Part shown: in pieces, positions 41,208 to 50,887 of the stretch | Numbering within the stretch: the stretch's first letter is position 1 | Layout of the letters: the number at the start of each line of letters is the position of its first letter | Origin: an uncultured Bacteroidales bacterium | GTDB lineage: Bacteria > Bacteroidota > Bacteroidia > Bacteroidales > Muribaculaceae | Length of the DNA: 64,000 nucleotides | Assembly (NCBI GenBank): GCA_946011725.1 | Contig: CAMGBT010000003.1 | Span: forward strand, 1-64,000 | Direction of reading: 5' to 3' | Made by a program: the position numbers and the translations under genes | The notes under the pieces: model-generated | Database searches by the model: none | The model's input: only the letters and a program-made list of their open reading frames with translations | What the model was told of the DNA's origin: nothing

Positions 41208-42032
41208 TTATTCTTCGACTACGCCGCGGTAAGCGTCGACGGCAGCTTTGACTGAGCCGTGCATCAGCAGCAAGCGTTTTGCTTCGTCGTAAGAGAGTTT
41301 GAGTTCGTCGACCACCATACGGGTGCCGCGGTCCACGAGTTTAGCGTTGGTGAGTTGCATGTTGACCATCTTGTTGCCTTTTACGCGGCCCATTTTGATC
41401 ATGACGGTGGTTGAGATCATGTTGCAGATCATTTTTTGACCGGTGCCGGATTTCATGCGGGATGAACCGGTGACGTATTCGGGACCGACGACCATTTCGA
41501 TGGCGATATCGGCGGCTTGGCTGATGGGGGCGTCGGGGTTTGAGGTGATGGCAGCGGTGAGGATGCCGTGTGCTCGGCAGTCGTTGAGTGCGCCGATCAC
41601 GTAGGGCGTGGTGCCGGAAGCGGCGATACCGATAACGGTGTCTTTTTCGTTGATGTTGAATTGCTGCAGGTCGAGCCAGCCTTGCTTGGTGTCGTCTTCG
41701 GCGTTTTCAACGGCGTTGCGCAGGGCGGTGTCGCCGCCGGCGATGAGGCCGATTACCCACGAGGGGTCCATGCCGAATGTGGGAGGGATTTCGGAGGCGT
41801 CGAGCACGCCGAGGCGACCGGAGGTGCCGGCGCCCATATAGAAGATGCGGCCGCCGCGTTTCATGCGGGCCACGATTTCGGTGACGAGTTTTTCGATAGC
41901 GGGGATAGCTTTTTCCACGGCGAGGGCCACTTTTTTGTCCTCAGTGTTGATGTCGTGGAGGATTTCGCCAACAGATTTTTTTTCGAGGTCGTTGTAGAGC
42001 GAAGATTGCTCGCTGATTTTTACGAATGCCAT
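41208..42032 (-). CDS. murQ: N-acetylmuramic acid 6-phosphate etherase MurQ
   Basis: A 274-residue SIS-fold lyase. It matches MurQ in MGAGTSGRLGVLDASEIPPTFG (the diagnostic sugar-phosphate loop with catalytic Glu), IAASGTTPYVIGAL, and NPDAPISQAADIAIE with VGPEYVTGSSRMKSGTGQKM. It cleaves the lactyl ether of MurNAc-6-P to GlcNAc-6-P and D-lactate in the cytosol. It lies 28 bp after murK. The D-lactate product fits the FAD/Fe-S dehydrogenase two genes further upstream. Slightly shorter than E. coli MurQ; complete. Confidence 0.96.
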   Translation of the reverse strand: MAFVKISEQSSLYNDLEKKSVGEILHDINTEDKKVALAVEKAIPAIEKLVTEIVARMKRGGRIFYMGAGTSGRLGVLDASEIPPTFGMDPSWVIGLIAGGDTALRNAVENAEDDTKQGWLDLQQFNINEKDTVIGIAASGTTPYVIGALNDCRAHGILTAAITSNPDAPISQAADIAIEMVVGPEYVTGSSRMKSGTGQKMICNMISTTVMIKMGRVKGNKMVNMQLTNAKLVDRGTRMVVDELKLSYDEAKRLLLMHGSVKAAVDAYRGVVEE

Positions 42033-42060
42033 GATGTTGTTGCTTTATAAATGGATTGTG

Positions 42061-42906
42061 TTAGATTGCAGTGTGGAATTTGATAAGGCCTTCCATGGGG
42101 CTCTTGATGATGGAGCCGACAGTGCAGCCGCATTGAGCGGCGGCTTCTTCGAGCACTTCGCGGTAGTAGAAAGCGATTGAGCCGATGAAGTTGACGCTGA
42201 GGTTGCTGTAGTTGTGGTACTGCTGGATGTTGCGCACGAAGAAAGCCTTGAATGAGTTGAGCACGAGCGCGTGGATTTCGGGGCGGTCGATGTTTTGGAT
42301 TAAGAACGGTGTGATGGAAGCGAGGAAGCGGTTGCCTTGGGGTTCTTTATAGACGCGACGGATGATGGTCATGCGGTCGAGTTCGTATTGTTGGAGGAAC
42401 TTTTGGCAGAGGTCGGCGGGAAGTTGGTTTTTGAGCACGTCGCCGATGAGGAGCTTGCCTAACACGGCGCCGGAGCCTTCGTCGCCGAGGATGTAGCCGA
42501 GCGGCGACACGTTGTCGCAGATTTTTTCGCCGTCGTAGTAACAAGAATTCGAGCCGGTGCCCATGATGCAAGCGATGCCGGGGTTGCGGCCGCAGAGGGC
42601 GCGGGCGGCGGCAAGCAGGTCGGTGTGCACTTCGACGATTTTGGTGTCGGGGATGTTAGCTTGGATAGCGCGCGCCACGTTGCCGCACACCTCGGGGGAG
42701 ATGCAGCCGGCGCCGTAGAAGTAGACTTCGTCGATGGGGTAACCGGCCATTTCGGGGGCGAGCTCGTCGGCCAAACGAGTGCGCATTTCTTCTTCAGTGA
42801 GCATCACGGCATTCATGCCGAGGGTGAACACTTGTTTTTCAACTTTTCCATTGTTGAGCAGGCACCAGTCGATTTTGGTGCTGCCACAGTCAGCTACGAG
42901 TATCAT
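42061..42906 (-). CDS. murK: MurNAc/GlcNAc sugar kinase (MurK-like, BadF/BcrA family)
   Basis: A 281-residue ASKHA-fold kinase: DCGSTKIDWCLL (phosphate 1), GTGSNSCYYDG (phosphate 2), YILGDEGSGAVLG with catalytic Asp/Glu, and NFIGSIAFYYREVL (adenosine). The BadF/BcrA/GlcNAc kinase family includes MurK of Tannerella forsythia, whose gene lies between murT and murQ exactly as here. It phosphorylates imported MurNAc at O6 to feed MurQ. ATG overlaps the murT stop by 4 bp, implying coupling. GlcNAc kinase activity is possible too. Confidence 0.85.
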   Translation of the reverse strand: MILVADCGSTKIDWCLLNNGKVEKQVFTLGMNAVMLTEEEMRTRLADELAPEMAGYPIDEVYFYGAGCISPEVCGNVARAIQANIPDTKIVEVHTDLLAAARALCGRNPGIACIMGTGSNSCYYDGEKICDNVSPLGYILGDEGSGAVLGKLLIGDVLKNQLPADLCQKFLQQYELDRMTIIRRVYKEPQGNRFLASITPFLIQNIDRPEIHALVLNSFKAFFVRNIQQYHNYSNLSVNFIGSIAFYYREVLEEAAAQCGCTVGSIIKSPMEGLIKFHTAI

Positions 42907-44066
42907 ATCTTAATGTATATTTTGTTACGGTAAAGGATTAAGCCCACAAGCCAGTTGAGGGCGACAAAAGCGAGAGCGAAGATGAGAGATGCCAAAGTTT
43001 CATCGCCGCCGCAGGCGGGGATGAGCGTTTGGTAAGCCAGTCCTTTGATGCTGATGAGGCCGGATTCGGCGGCAGCATAAGGGATTTTGATAGCGCCCAG
43101 GGTGATGGACAGGACGCCGGCCAGGCAGTAGAGAAACAGGGGGTTGATGCCGAACACTTCGAAGAAGCGACACCAGCGGTTGTGCCCCCGGATGTCGATG
43201 ATCCAGATGAGCAGACCGAGCAGCGACGAGGCGAGGCCGCAGGTGGTGAGCACGAAAGTGGGCGACCAAATTTTTTTGTTGATAGGCAGGCCGTAAGCGA
43301 TGAGCAGGCCGGCGAAAGTTAGGCATGTGCCTACGATAAAGAGACGGTTGATTCGTTGATGATTGTCCTTGGTGCCGAGGATGAGCGAGCCGCACAGGAA
43401 GCCGATGAGCATGTGCGCGATGGCCGGCAGGGTGGAAAGCAGGCCTTCGGGATCGAGGTGGAGGGTGATGCCGCCCACAGTGTCGGCATAGAGATGGTCA
43501 GCGCCGAGGACTTTGTTGTCGATAATATAGATAATGTTAGATTCGGAAAATTCGTATCCGTGGCCGAAAATCAGTGCCGCGGAATACAGCACCAAGATTG
43601 CGGCAATGAGCCATGGCAGGCGACGCTTGCCCAGCCAAAGGGCAAGCAGCGAGCCGAAGCCGTAGCACAGCGCCAAGCGGGGCATCACTCCGAGGATGCG
43701 CAGATGATCGAAAGTCCACACGCTGTCGAGGAGCGACTTCCCGCTGAAAATGCCGTACATAAACTTGCTGAACCACGCTATGCCCAAGCCGATGGCGAAG
43801 ATCACCACCGTGCGCACCGCGATTTTGCGCGCGGCCGCCATGGAGAGTTCAAAGTTGTATTTGCGCAGGGAGAAGTAAGTGCTCACGCCCATGATGAACA
43901 TGAAGAATGGGAACACCAAGTCGGTGGGTGTGAAGCCGTTCCATTCGGCATGCCCCAGCGGGGTGTATATATGCCCCCACGACCCGGGGTTGTTCACCAT
44001 AATCATACCGGCTATGGTGATACCGCGGAGGATGTCGAGAGCGAGCAGACGTTTTTGTTGTGCCAT
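42903..44066 (-). CDS. murT: Inner-membrane MurNAc transporter MurT-like (DUF5009/HGSNAT fold)
   Basis: A 387-residue protein with about ten membrane helices. The N-terminus LALDILRGITIAGMIMVNNPGSWG and FTPTDLVFPFFMFIMGVS is the heparan-alpha-glucosaminide N-acetyltransferase/DUF5009 signature. In Tannerella forsythia a transporter gene followed by a kinase and murQ (murT-murK-murQ) supports non-PTS MurNAc uptake; the order and 4-bp overlap with the kinase are the same here. Whether it moves MurNAc unmodified or also acetylates it cannot be seen. Family is certain; the MurT label comes from gene order. Confidence 0.75.
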   Translation of the reverse strand: MAQQKRLLALDILRGITIAGMIMVNNPGSWGHIYTPLGHAEWNGFTPTDLVFPFFMFIMGVSTYFSLRKYNFELSMAAARKIAVRTVVIFAIGLGIAWFSKFMYGIFSGKSLLDSVWTFDHLRILGVMPRLALCYGFGSLLALWLGKRRLPWLIAAILVLYSAALIFGHGYEFSESNIIYIIDNKVLGADHLYADTVGGITLHLDPEGLLSTLPAIAHMLIGFLCGSLILGTKDNHQRINRLFIVGTCLTFAGLLIAYGLPINKKIWSPTFVLTTCGLASSLLGLLIWIIDIRGHNRWCRFFEVFGINPLFLYCLAGVLSITLGAIKIPYAAAESGLISIKGLAYQTLIPACGGDETLASLIFALAFVALNWLVGLILYRNKIYIKI

Positions 44067-44088
44067 TTTTGGGGTTACGGGTTATGGG

Positions 44089-46908
44089 TTACGGTTTGGG
44101 GGTGGTATGGGCATCAACCAAGTAGGCGATGGACTTGTAGGGGATGCCGCTATTGTGAGTGAGGCCGATTTCGCAGGTGCGCGAGTTGGAGTAGCCTTGC
44201 TTCACTCCGTTGGCTTCGATTACCGGACGGAGCTTGCGCAGCGCCCAGCGGTTGAGTTCGGGCACGGTGAAGCCTTTGTCGCCGGCGAAACCGCAGCAGC
44301 CCACTTCGGGTGGAACGACCACGTTGGTGGAGCAACGGCGGGCCAAGTCGATGATGACGTTGGCCAAGCCCATGCGACGGGTGGAGCAGGTGACATGCAC
44401 GGCCACCGGTTCGTCGGTGGGAGTAAACTGCAGATGCGGTGCCAAGAAGGTGGCGATGAACTCAGCCGGTTCGTAGAGGTGCATCGACTTGATGTGGTCG
44501 CGCATGCGGTGCAGACACGGACTCTGGTCGCACAGCACCGGGTATTGTCCATTGTTGGATGCAGCCCACAGCGCGGCCTCGAGCTTGGCGGTCATTTGGT
44601 CGGCGATTTCGGGCATACCCTTGCTTTCCCAAATCATGCCGCAGCAGAGTTGGTCCATGTTCTGAGGGAAGACCACGCGGTAGCCGGCCTTGTTGCAGAG
44701 GCTGAGCATGGTGTCGACCAGCGGCGCGATGGTTTTGCCCGGTTCGGGGGTTATACCCATTGTGCGGTTAAGGCACGATGGGAAGTACACCACCACGCGC
44801 TCCGACTGCGGTTGCGGTGTAGCCAGCGTCTTGCTGATAGAGTACGGCGCGGGCAATGCAGCCGTCCACCGCGGCAGGCCCAGCGAGTGGAGACCTTCGC
44901 CGATGCTGTTCACCAGCGAATCGCCCAGCAGCTTGTGAGCCAGGTGCGCTGCGCCCAAAGCGAAGCGCACACCTGACGCGATGCCGCCGATGTGGTTAGC
45001 GGAGAACTCGCCGAGACGGTAGCTGAACGATCCCTTGGGGTGGAGCTGTTCGCGCAGCACGTGCACCAATTCGCCCGTGTTGATTTTCATCGGACAGGAG
45101 GTGCTGCACAGGCCGTCGCCGGCGCAGGTTTGCTCGCCTAAGAAGGCGAACGCACGCTCCAAGCGGGCGGCGCGAGCCAAGGCTTCGGGGGTGGCGAGAG
45201 CGCGCAGACGGGCCAACTCGCGCACGATGACGATGCGCTGGCGGGCCGACAGGGTGAAGCCGCAGCTCACGCAGTTCACCTCGCAGAAGCCGCACTCGAT
45301 GCATTTATCCACCAGCGGGTGCACCGGCGGCAGCGGTTTCATGTTCTTGATGAAGCATTCGGGGTCGTCGTTGAAAATCACCCCCGGATTGAGTATGTTC
45401 ATCGGGTCAAAAGCCGCTTTGAGGCGGCGCATCAGGCCGAAAGCCTTGTCGCCCCACTCTTTTGCCACGAAGGGAGCCATATTGCGACCGGTGCCGTGCT
45501 CGGCTTTGAGCGAGCCGTCGTATTTGTCGACCACCAACCGTTCGACCATCTCCATCATGTGGCGATACTTGTCGATATCGGCCTGAGTTTCAAACGATTG
45601 GCCGATGATAAAGTGGTAATTGCCTTCGAAAGCGTGGCCGTAGATGCAGGCGTCGCCGTAGCCGCTGTCGTGCAGCAGCTGCAGCAGGTCTTCGGTGGCC
45701 TGCGGCAGGTCGTCGATGTGGAAAGCGATGTCTTCGATCAGCGCGGTGGTGCCGTTGGGGCGGGTGCCGCCCACGGTGGGGAACACGCCCGAGCGCAGCG
45801 CCCACCAGCCGTCGGTTTCAGCCGGATCGGACGAGAAGTGAGCGGGTTTGAACAGGGTGAATTGACTGATGACGGCGTTGATGGCGTCGATGTTTTGCTG
45901 CAGCAGCTCGGGGGTGTCGGCCTTGGTGTCGAGCAGCACGGCGGTGAGATCCGAGCCGGTGACGTCGTGTACGGCCGCGAGCGACTTGCTGTCGAGCAGC
46001 TCGCACGAATCCGCCGGGGAACCCTTTTTGAGCGCCACGATGCACCGACACGCCTCGGTGACGCTGCTGAAGTAGAGCATCGCTGAGGCCTTGCAGGGAT
46101 AGAGGTGCGAGGTGGCCATGGTGGCGCGCGACAGGAACGCCAACGTGCCTTCCGAGCCCACCATGCAGTGCGCGATGATATCGAACGGGTCGTCGTACAG
46201 CACCATCGGCAGGATGTTCAAGCCGGTGACGTTCTTGATGGAGTACTTATGGCGGATGCGCGCGGTGAGCGCTGCGTCGGCGCGGATTTCATCGCGGATG
46301 GCGATGATTTCGTCCAACAAGGGCTTGTGGCTCAGGGCGAAAGCCTGACGCGAGGCGGGGTCGGCGGTGTCGAGCACCGTGCCGTCGGCCAAGACGATGC
46401 GCACGGCGTGGAGCACGCGGTCGCTGTTAGCGTGCGTGCCGCAGTTCATGCCCGAGGCATTGTTGATGATGATGCCGCCCACCATGGCCGACTTCTTCGA
46501 GGCGGGGTCGGGGGCGAACATGCGGCCATAAGGCGCGAGGATCTCGTTCACTCTCGAACCGATAATGCCCGGTTCGAGAGTGATGGTCGAAAGATCCTGT
46601 GAAATTTGGTAGCTCTCCCACCCTTTGCCGGCCACAATGAGCACCGAATCGGTGATGGCCTGCCCCGAGAGGCTGGTGCCCGCCGCACGGAAGGTAACGG
46701 GCACGCCATGGCGCGAGGCCGCTCGCAGCAAGTGTGCTACTTCGGCTTCGTTGGAAGCGCGTACCACGATTTTAGGTATGAGCCGGTAGAAGCCGGCATC
46801 AGTACCCCAAGCCAAGGTGCGCAGTTCGTCGGTGTAGATGCGCTCAGCGTCTACAAACATTTGGATGTCGCGCAAAAATGCTTGATGCTGCAAAGAATCG
46901 AGTTTCAT
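44089..46908 (-). CDS. FAD- and [4Fe-4S]-binding D-lactate-type dehydrogenase
   Basis: A 939-residue fusion: FAD-binding PCMH domain (about 1-280; VTFRAAGTSLSGQAITDSVL, GGIIINNASGMNCGTH), FAD-oxidase C-terminal domain (about 290-530; GEYHFIIG-like, KAEHGTGRNMAPF), ferredoxin-type clusters (about 555-640; KCIECGFCEVNC and CAGDGLCSTSCP), and two CCG domains (about 700-930; LCCGMIWESKG, GCCGFAGDKGF). Length and order match Shewanella Dld-II and E. coli YdiJ. D-lactate is the by-product of MurQ, so I infer it oxidises D-lactate to pyruvate and feeds electrons to quinone. D-2-hydroxyglutarate is the main alternative substrate. Confidence 0.82.
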   Translation of the reverse strand: MKLDSLQHQAFLRDIQMFVDAERIYTDELRTLAWGTDAGFYRLIPKIVVRASNEAEVAHLLRAASRHGVPVTFRAAGTSLSGQAITDSVLIVAGKGWESYQISQDLSTITLEPGIIGSRVNEILAPYGRMFAPDPASKKSAMVGGIIINNASGMNCGTHANSDRVLHAVRIVLADGTVLDTADPASRQAFALSHKPLLDEIIAIRDEIRADAALTARIRHKYSIKNVTGLNILPMVLYDDPFDIIAHCMVGSEGTLAFLSRATMATSHLYPCKASAMLYFSSVTEACRCIVALKKGSPADSCELLDSKSLAAVHDVTGSDLTAVLLDTKADTPELLQQNIDAINAVISQFTLFKPAHFSSDPAETDGWWALRSGVFPTVGGTRPNGTTALIEDIAFHIDDLPQATEDLLQLLHDSGYGDACIYGHAFEGNYHFIIGQSFETQADIDKYRHMMEMVERLVVDKYDGSLKAEHGTGRNMAPFVAKEWGDKAFGLMRRLKAAFDPMNILNPGVIFNDDPECFIKNMKPLPPVHPLVDKCIECGFCEVNCVSCGFTLSARQRIVIVRELARLRALATPEALARAARLERAFAFLGEQTCAGDGLCSTSCPMKINTGELVHVLREQLHPKGSFSYRLGEFSANHIGGIASGVRFALGAAHLAHKLLGDSLVNSIGEGLHSLGLPRWTAALPAPYSISKTLATPQPQSERVVVYFPSCLNRTMGITPEPGKTIAPLVDTMLSLCNKAGYRVVFPQNMDQLCCGMIWESKGMPEIADQMTAKLEAALWAASNNGQYPVLCDQSPCLHRMRDHIKSMHLYEPAEFIATFLAPHLQFTPTDEPVAVHVTCSTRRMGLANVIIDLARRCSTNVVVPPEVGCCGFAGDKGFTVPELNRWALRKLRPVIEANGVKQGYSNSRTCEIGLTHNSGIPYKSIAYLVDAHTTPKP

Positions 46909-46938
46909 TGTCAGAGACTTAAGGGATGGGAAGAGACG

Positions 46939-48171
46939 TTATTGATAGAGATAGTATTTCGAAGATGCCAGGCGGAAAGCTTCCACGTCCTTGTTCCAGT
47001 AGTCGATGATGTCGGCCACGGAGTGGTTCACCGAGAAGCGTCGGCGGATTTCAAAGGAGCCGCACACCTTGTCGAACATGCTGAAACGTTTGGGGTTGCA
47101 AGTTTCCATAGCCTTGTGGTCGGGGTAGAGGCGGGCAATCTCTTGCATCACGTAGAACTGGGTGAGCGAGAGGTTGGCCGCATGGCGGTCGGTGACGTAC
47201 ACTTCCACGCCTTGCAGATTTTCGCCCTTGCCGAAAGAGTAGAACGGCTTGATGTGGATGGGGCGGAAGACAAGGCCGGGGAGGTGGAGATCGTTGAGGG
47301 CGCGAGCCAGCTCTTCGGCATTGCACCATTCGGCGCAGAAGAGTTTGAATGGCTCGGTGTAGCCCACGCCGATGTTCATGTACTCAATCTCGCCGAGGAT
47401 GCCGGTCACGGGATAGAGCACGGCAGCTTCGGGGTTGGGGATGTGGGGCGACGGCAGCACCCAGGGCATACCGGTTTGACGGAAGTCCATGTCGCGGGTC
47501 CACCCTTCCATGGGGATGACGGTGAGGTCCACGTGAAGGCCGTTGCCGATGAGGCCTTCCTCGTTGAGGTACATGGCCAGCTCGCCGGGAGTCAGACCGT
47601 AGAGATACGGTATGGGGAACTGACTCACGAACGAGATGCACGAATCCTCGGCCAAGCAGCCTTCAATCTTGTTGCCGCCCACGGGGTTGGGACGGTCGAG
47701 CACCATGAACTGAATGCCCTGCTCGGCACACGCTTCCATGGCCACGCCCATGGTGGAGATGAAGGTGTACGAGCGGCAGCCGATGTCTTGGATGTCGTAG
47801 ATGAGCACGTCCACGCCTTTGAGCATCTCGGGGGTGGGCTTGCGGGTGGCGCCGTAGCAGGAGAACACGGTGACACCGGTGGCCGGATCCACCGAGTTGT
47901 CCACATGGTCGCCGGCATGCACGTCGCCGCGCACACCGTGCTCGGGTGCGTACAGTCCCACCAGCTCCACTCCGGGAGCCTCGTGGAGGATGTCGATGGT
48001 GGAGCGCAGGTTATTGTCCACGCCGGTGGGGTTGGTGATCAACCCCACGCGCTTGCCTTGCAAAGGCGCGAAGTTTTGGTCGCGCAGCACCTCGATACCG
48101 GGTTTAACCGTTTGAGCCGCAGCGCCCACGGCCAGCAGGCCGGCAAATATTGCGATGAGAAATTTTTTCAT
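46939..48171 (-). CDS. namZ: Exo-beta-N-acetylmuramidase NamZ (DUF1343)
   Basis: About 410 residues from MKKFLIAIFAGLL (the track start at 48195 is inside the MFS gene). Signal peptide ends GAAAQ. DUF1343 motifs: KRVGLITNPTGVDNNLRSTID, YAPEHGVRG, VLIYDIQDIGCRSYTFIST, and FMVLDRPNPVGG. NamZ of Bacillus releases terminal MurNAc from wall glycans; homologues are present in Tannerella-type salvage loci. Here it should act in the periplasm to make free MurNAc or MurNAc-peptide for MurT or AmpG. Its start lies 7 bp after the MFS stop. Confidence 0.88.
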   Translation of the reverse strand: MKKFLIAIFAGLLAVGAAAQTVKPGIEVLRDQNFAPLQGKRVGLITNPTGVDNNLRSTIDILHEAPGVELVGLYAPEHGVRGDVHAGDHVDNSVDPATGVTVFSCYGATRKPTPEMLKGVDVLIYDIQDIGCRSYTFISTMGVAMEACAEQGIQFMVLDRPNPVGGNKIEGCLAEDSCISFVSQFPIPYLYGLTPGELAMYLNEEGLIGNGLHVDLTVIPMEGWTRDMDFRQTGMPWVLPSPHIPNPEAAVLYPVTGILGEIEYMNIGVGYTEPFKLFCAEWCNAEELARALNDLHLPGLVFRPIHIKPFYSFGKGENLQGVEVYVTDRHAANLSLTQFYVMQEIARLYPDHKAMETCNPKRFSMFDKVCGSFEIRRRFSVNHSVADIIDYWNKDVEAFRLASSKYYLYQ

Positions 48172-48178
48172 AACGTAT

Positions 48179-49534
48179 TTACTTTTCTTTAGCACCGTAT
48201 TTGGGGTCGATATGCTTGCGCACCAATGCGGTCACGGTCCATGTGGCGGCGTTACAAGCGAGCACCCAGAAGAAGAAGTTGATGTAAGAATTGCCCAGCA
48301 TCACCTCTTTAATCCAGCCGGCAGCCATGCCCGGGAGCATCATGCCCAGAGCCATGAATGCGGTGCAGATAGCGTAGTGCGAAGTCTTGTAGGGGCCGTC
48401 GGCGAAGTACATCATGAACAGCATGAATGCGGTGAAGCCGAAGCCGTAGGCAAACTGTTCGAGCACGATGCAGCAGTACACGGTGATCTTGCCGGAGACA
48501 GTGGCGTAGTCGGGGGTAAGGTTCGACAGGATAATGTAAGCCACGCAGTTGAGCGAGGTAGCTAATGCCATGGGCCAAATCCAGCGACGCAGGCCGCCGT
48601 TCGAGGCGCAGATGCCGCCGATGATGCCGCCGATAGTGAGGCCGATGATGGCCAAGGTGCCGTAAGCGAAGCCCACTTCAGTTTGGGTCATGCCCAAGCC
48701 GCCGGCATCGCGCGAGGCCAGCAGGAACGGTTGGCACAGCTTCACCACCTGAGCTTCGGGCAAGCGATACAGCAGCATAAACAGGATGGCCAGCGCCACG
48801 TGCTTCTTTTGGAAGAAGGTGACGAACGAGCCGAGGAACTCTTTGAGGATAGCGCCCACACCTTTCTTCTCGGAGGAGCCGCCTACGGAACGGTCAGCAG
48901 CCGGAGCGGGCAGGATGGTCCAGTGCCACAGCGACACGATGCCGAAGAAGGCAGCAGTGCCGATGATGGTCCACTTCCAAGCCATAGCAACGTCGCCGCC
49001 GCACCAATCGCTTTGCAGGTAGCCGGCAATCATCACCAAGCCGCCTTGGCCGAAGACGTTGGCACAGCGATAGAAGGTGGAACGGATGCCCACGAACATA
49101 CTCTGCTGACGGGTGTCGAGCGCAAGCATGTAGAAGCCGTCGGAGGCGATGTCGTGAGTAGCGGAGCAGAAAGCGGTGATGAAGTAGAAGAACAAGCACA
49201 CGGCGAAGGTGCTAACCGGCACGCCCTTGGCGATGGCGGCGGCGTCGGGTAGCGGCAGGGTGAATGCCACCGCAGCCAAGCCCACGGCAATGCAGATTTG
49301 CATGGTCACGGTCCACCACCGCTTGGTGCGGATAATGTCCACGATGGGGCCCCAGAAGGGCTTGATTACCCACGGCAGGTATAGCCAGCCGGTGTACAGC
49401 GCGGCATCGCTTTCCGACATACCCAGCTGGGTGAACAGCACCATGGTCACCATGTTGATGAAGATAAACGGTATACCCTGGGCGAAATACAGCGAGGGAA
49501 TCCAAGCCCACGGGTTACGATAAGTTGCAGCCAT
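48179..49534 (-). CDS. MFS permease, AmpG-like (muropeptide transport)
   Basis: A 451-residue major facilitator with 12 predicted helices. The opening NPWAWIPSLYFAQGIPFIFINM and LPWVIKPFWGPIVDIIRTKR are typical of AmpG, which imports GlcNAc-anhydroMurNAc muropeptides in E. coli. Further AmpG-like blocks are DIASDGFYMLALDTRQQS and CTAFMALGMMLPGMAAG. Position between SpoIID-like and NamZ genes fits uptake of wall fragments. Full length. Confidence 0.85.
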   Translation of the reverse strand: MAATYRNPWAWIPSLYFAQGIPFIFINMVTMVLFTQLGMSESDAALYTGWLYLPWVIKPFWGPIVDIIRTKRWWTVTMQICIAVGLAAVAFTLPLPDAAAIAKGVPVSTFAVCLFFYFITAFCSATHDIASDGFYMLALDTRQQSMFVGIRSTFYRCANVFGQGGLVMIAGYLQSDWCGGDVAMAWKWTIIGTAAFFGIVSLWHWTILPAPAADRSVGGSSEKKGVGAILKEFLGSFVTFFQKKHVALAILFMLLYRLPEAQVVKLCQPFLLASRDAGGLGMTQTEVGFAYGTLAIIGLTIGGIIGGICASNGGLRRWIWPMALATSLNCVAYIILSNLTPDYATVSGKITVYCCIVLEQFAYGFGFTAFMLFMMYFADGPYKTSHYAICTAFMALGMMLPGMAAGWIKEVMLGNSYINFFFWVLACNAATWTVTALVRKHIDPKYGAKEK

Positions 49535-49558
49535 AGTTAGTGTATTGAGTTTTAGGTG

Positions 49559-50887
49559 TTAGTCGTAGAGTTTGGTGAGGTCGGCACCGGGGAAGTAGTG
49601 CTCGAGGATTTGACGGTAATTATAGCCGCGGGCACCCATGACGGCGGCGCCGATTTGGCACAAGCCCACGCCGTGGCCCCACCCTGCCCCATGCAGGGTG
49701 ATGGATGCGGGGATGCCGGTGGCGGGGTCGATGTCGTGACGCTCCACGGTGAACGCCGAGCTATACAGGTGCGAGGGCGAGAGCGTGCGACGGATCTCCA
49801 ACTCCTTGCCGATAATCATGGTACGCTTGGTGCCCACGATGCGCAAGCGCCAAATGCGGCCGGAGGTGCCGCGCGAGAGCGGCTGCAGGTCGATGATGTC
49901 GCCATAGTCGATGCCCGAGCGCTGATGCACCAAGGCAGCGAGCTCTTCGCGGGTGTAGGTCACTTTCCAGCGATAGAAATCGGTGGTTTCTTGGTCGTAA
50001 TTATTGAGCACTTGGCTGAGGATTTCAGCATCGGCGGTGTTGCAGAACGCATCCGGGCGCGATTCAATCCAGCGCACGGCCTCGGGCTCGAGACGCAAGT
50101 CGGGGAACACTGTGGGGTCCACGTGGTCGCGACGTGCCACCAAGTAGCTCAGCTTCTTGGGCTCCCAGCAGTATTCAAACTCTTCGAACACGCCGCCGCA
50201 GCACTTGCTAAAGCGAGCGTCGCAGAGCTCGCCTTCGGAGGTGAGCACTTGGCCGAAAGTGGCTTTGATGGCTTCGGCCACCTTGGGGGTGGACTGGCGG
50301 GTGACGCCTTGGTAGCGCTGGCAGTGGTCGTCGGCGCACACGTCGAAGTTCACGTGGTCTTCGCGGTCCCACCAGCGGATGATTTCGTCGTCGGTAACGG
50401 TCATAGCCGTGTAGGCTTCGCCCGACGATTGTATTTTCTTTGTTTTATCGATTTGAGCCAACAGCCACGAGCGGGAGATGACGGCGTGGGCTTTGAGCAG
50501 CTCCAGCGATGCGTGCGCGCTCATCTCCGAGGAGATGACGCTCAGCAGGTAGTCTTCCACCGGCAGTTGGTTGATAATTGTGAGCTTGTCGCCTTCCACT
50601 ATCAGGCGGCAAGCGCCCGAAAAGCGTTGATTTTCACGACGTTCCCAGTGGAAGTTCACACCGATAATCACGTCGCGAATCTCGAAGATGGCGGTGGCGG
50701 GGTCCACCGGAATGAACGCCAAGGAGTCGTACTCCTGTCCGTTCCAAGCGATTTTGCCGGCGGGCGTGATGTCGAAAGATTGCGGGCCGCGCACTTCAGT
50801 GGCGCCCATCGTGTAGGCTTCCAAGAGCTCGATTTCGATGTGGGGAGCACTCAGAATGCCTACGCTGATATGGGGTTGATTTGCCAT
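49559..50887 (-). CDS. SpoIID/LytB-domain protein
   Basis: About 442 residues from MANQPHISVG; the track start at 50935 is inside the DUF4922 gene. The central SpoIID block YLLSVISSEMSAHASLELLK contains the Glu used by SpoIID lytic transglycosylase to cleave denuded glycan; the C-terminus GWGHGVGLCQIGAAVMGARG with ILEHYFPGADL matches the domain end. A beta-barrel-like insertion lies at 150-330. No clear signal peptide, odd for a wall enzyme. Its ATG overlaps the DUF4922 stop by one base. Homologous genes are found in Bacteroidetes peptidoglycan loci. Confidence 0.85.
   Translation of the reverse strand: MANQPHISVGILSAPHIEIELLEAYTMGATEVRGPQSFDITPAGKIAWNGQEYDSLAFIPVDPATAIFEIRDVIIGVNFHWERRENQRFSGACRLIVEGDKLTIINQLPVEDYLLSVISSEMSAHASLELLKAHAVISRSWLLAQIDKTKKIQSSGEAYTAMTVTDDEIIRWWDREDHVNFDVCADDHCQRYQGVTRQSTPKVAEAIKATFGQVLTSEGELCDARFSKCCGGVFEEFEYCWEPKKLSYLVARRDHVDPTVFPDLRLEPEAVRWIESRPDAFCNTADAEILSQVLNNYDQETTDFYRWKVTYTREELAALVHQRSGIDYGDIIDLQPLSRGTSGRIWRLRIVGTKRTMIIGKELEIRRTLSPSHLYSSAFTVERHDIDPATGIPASITLHGAGWGHGVGLCQIGAAVMGARGYNYRQILEHYFPGADLTKLYD

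Noticed and set aside
46606-48192. 528-residue plus-strand ORF opposite namZ
   Set aside because: Antisense shadow of NamZ and the dehydrogenase; codon pattern is the mirrored one.
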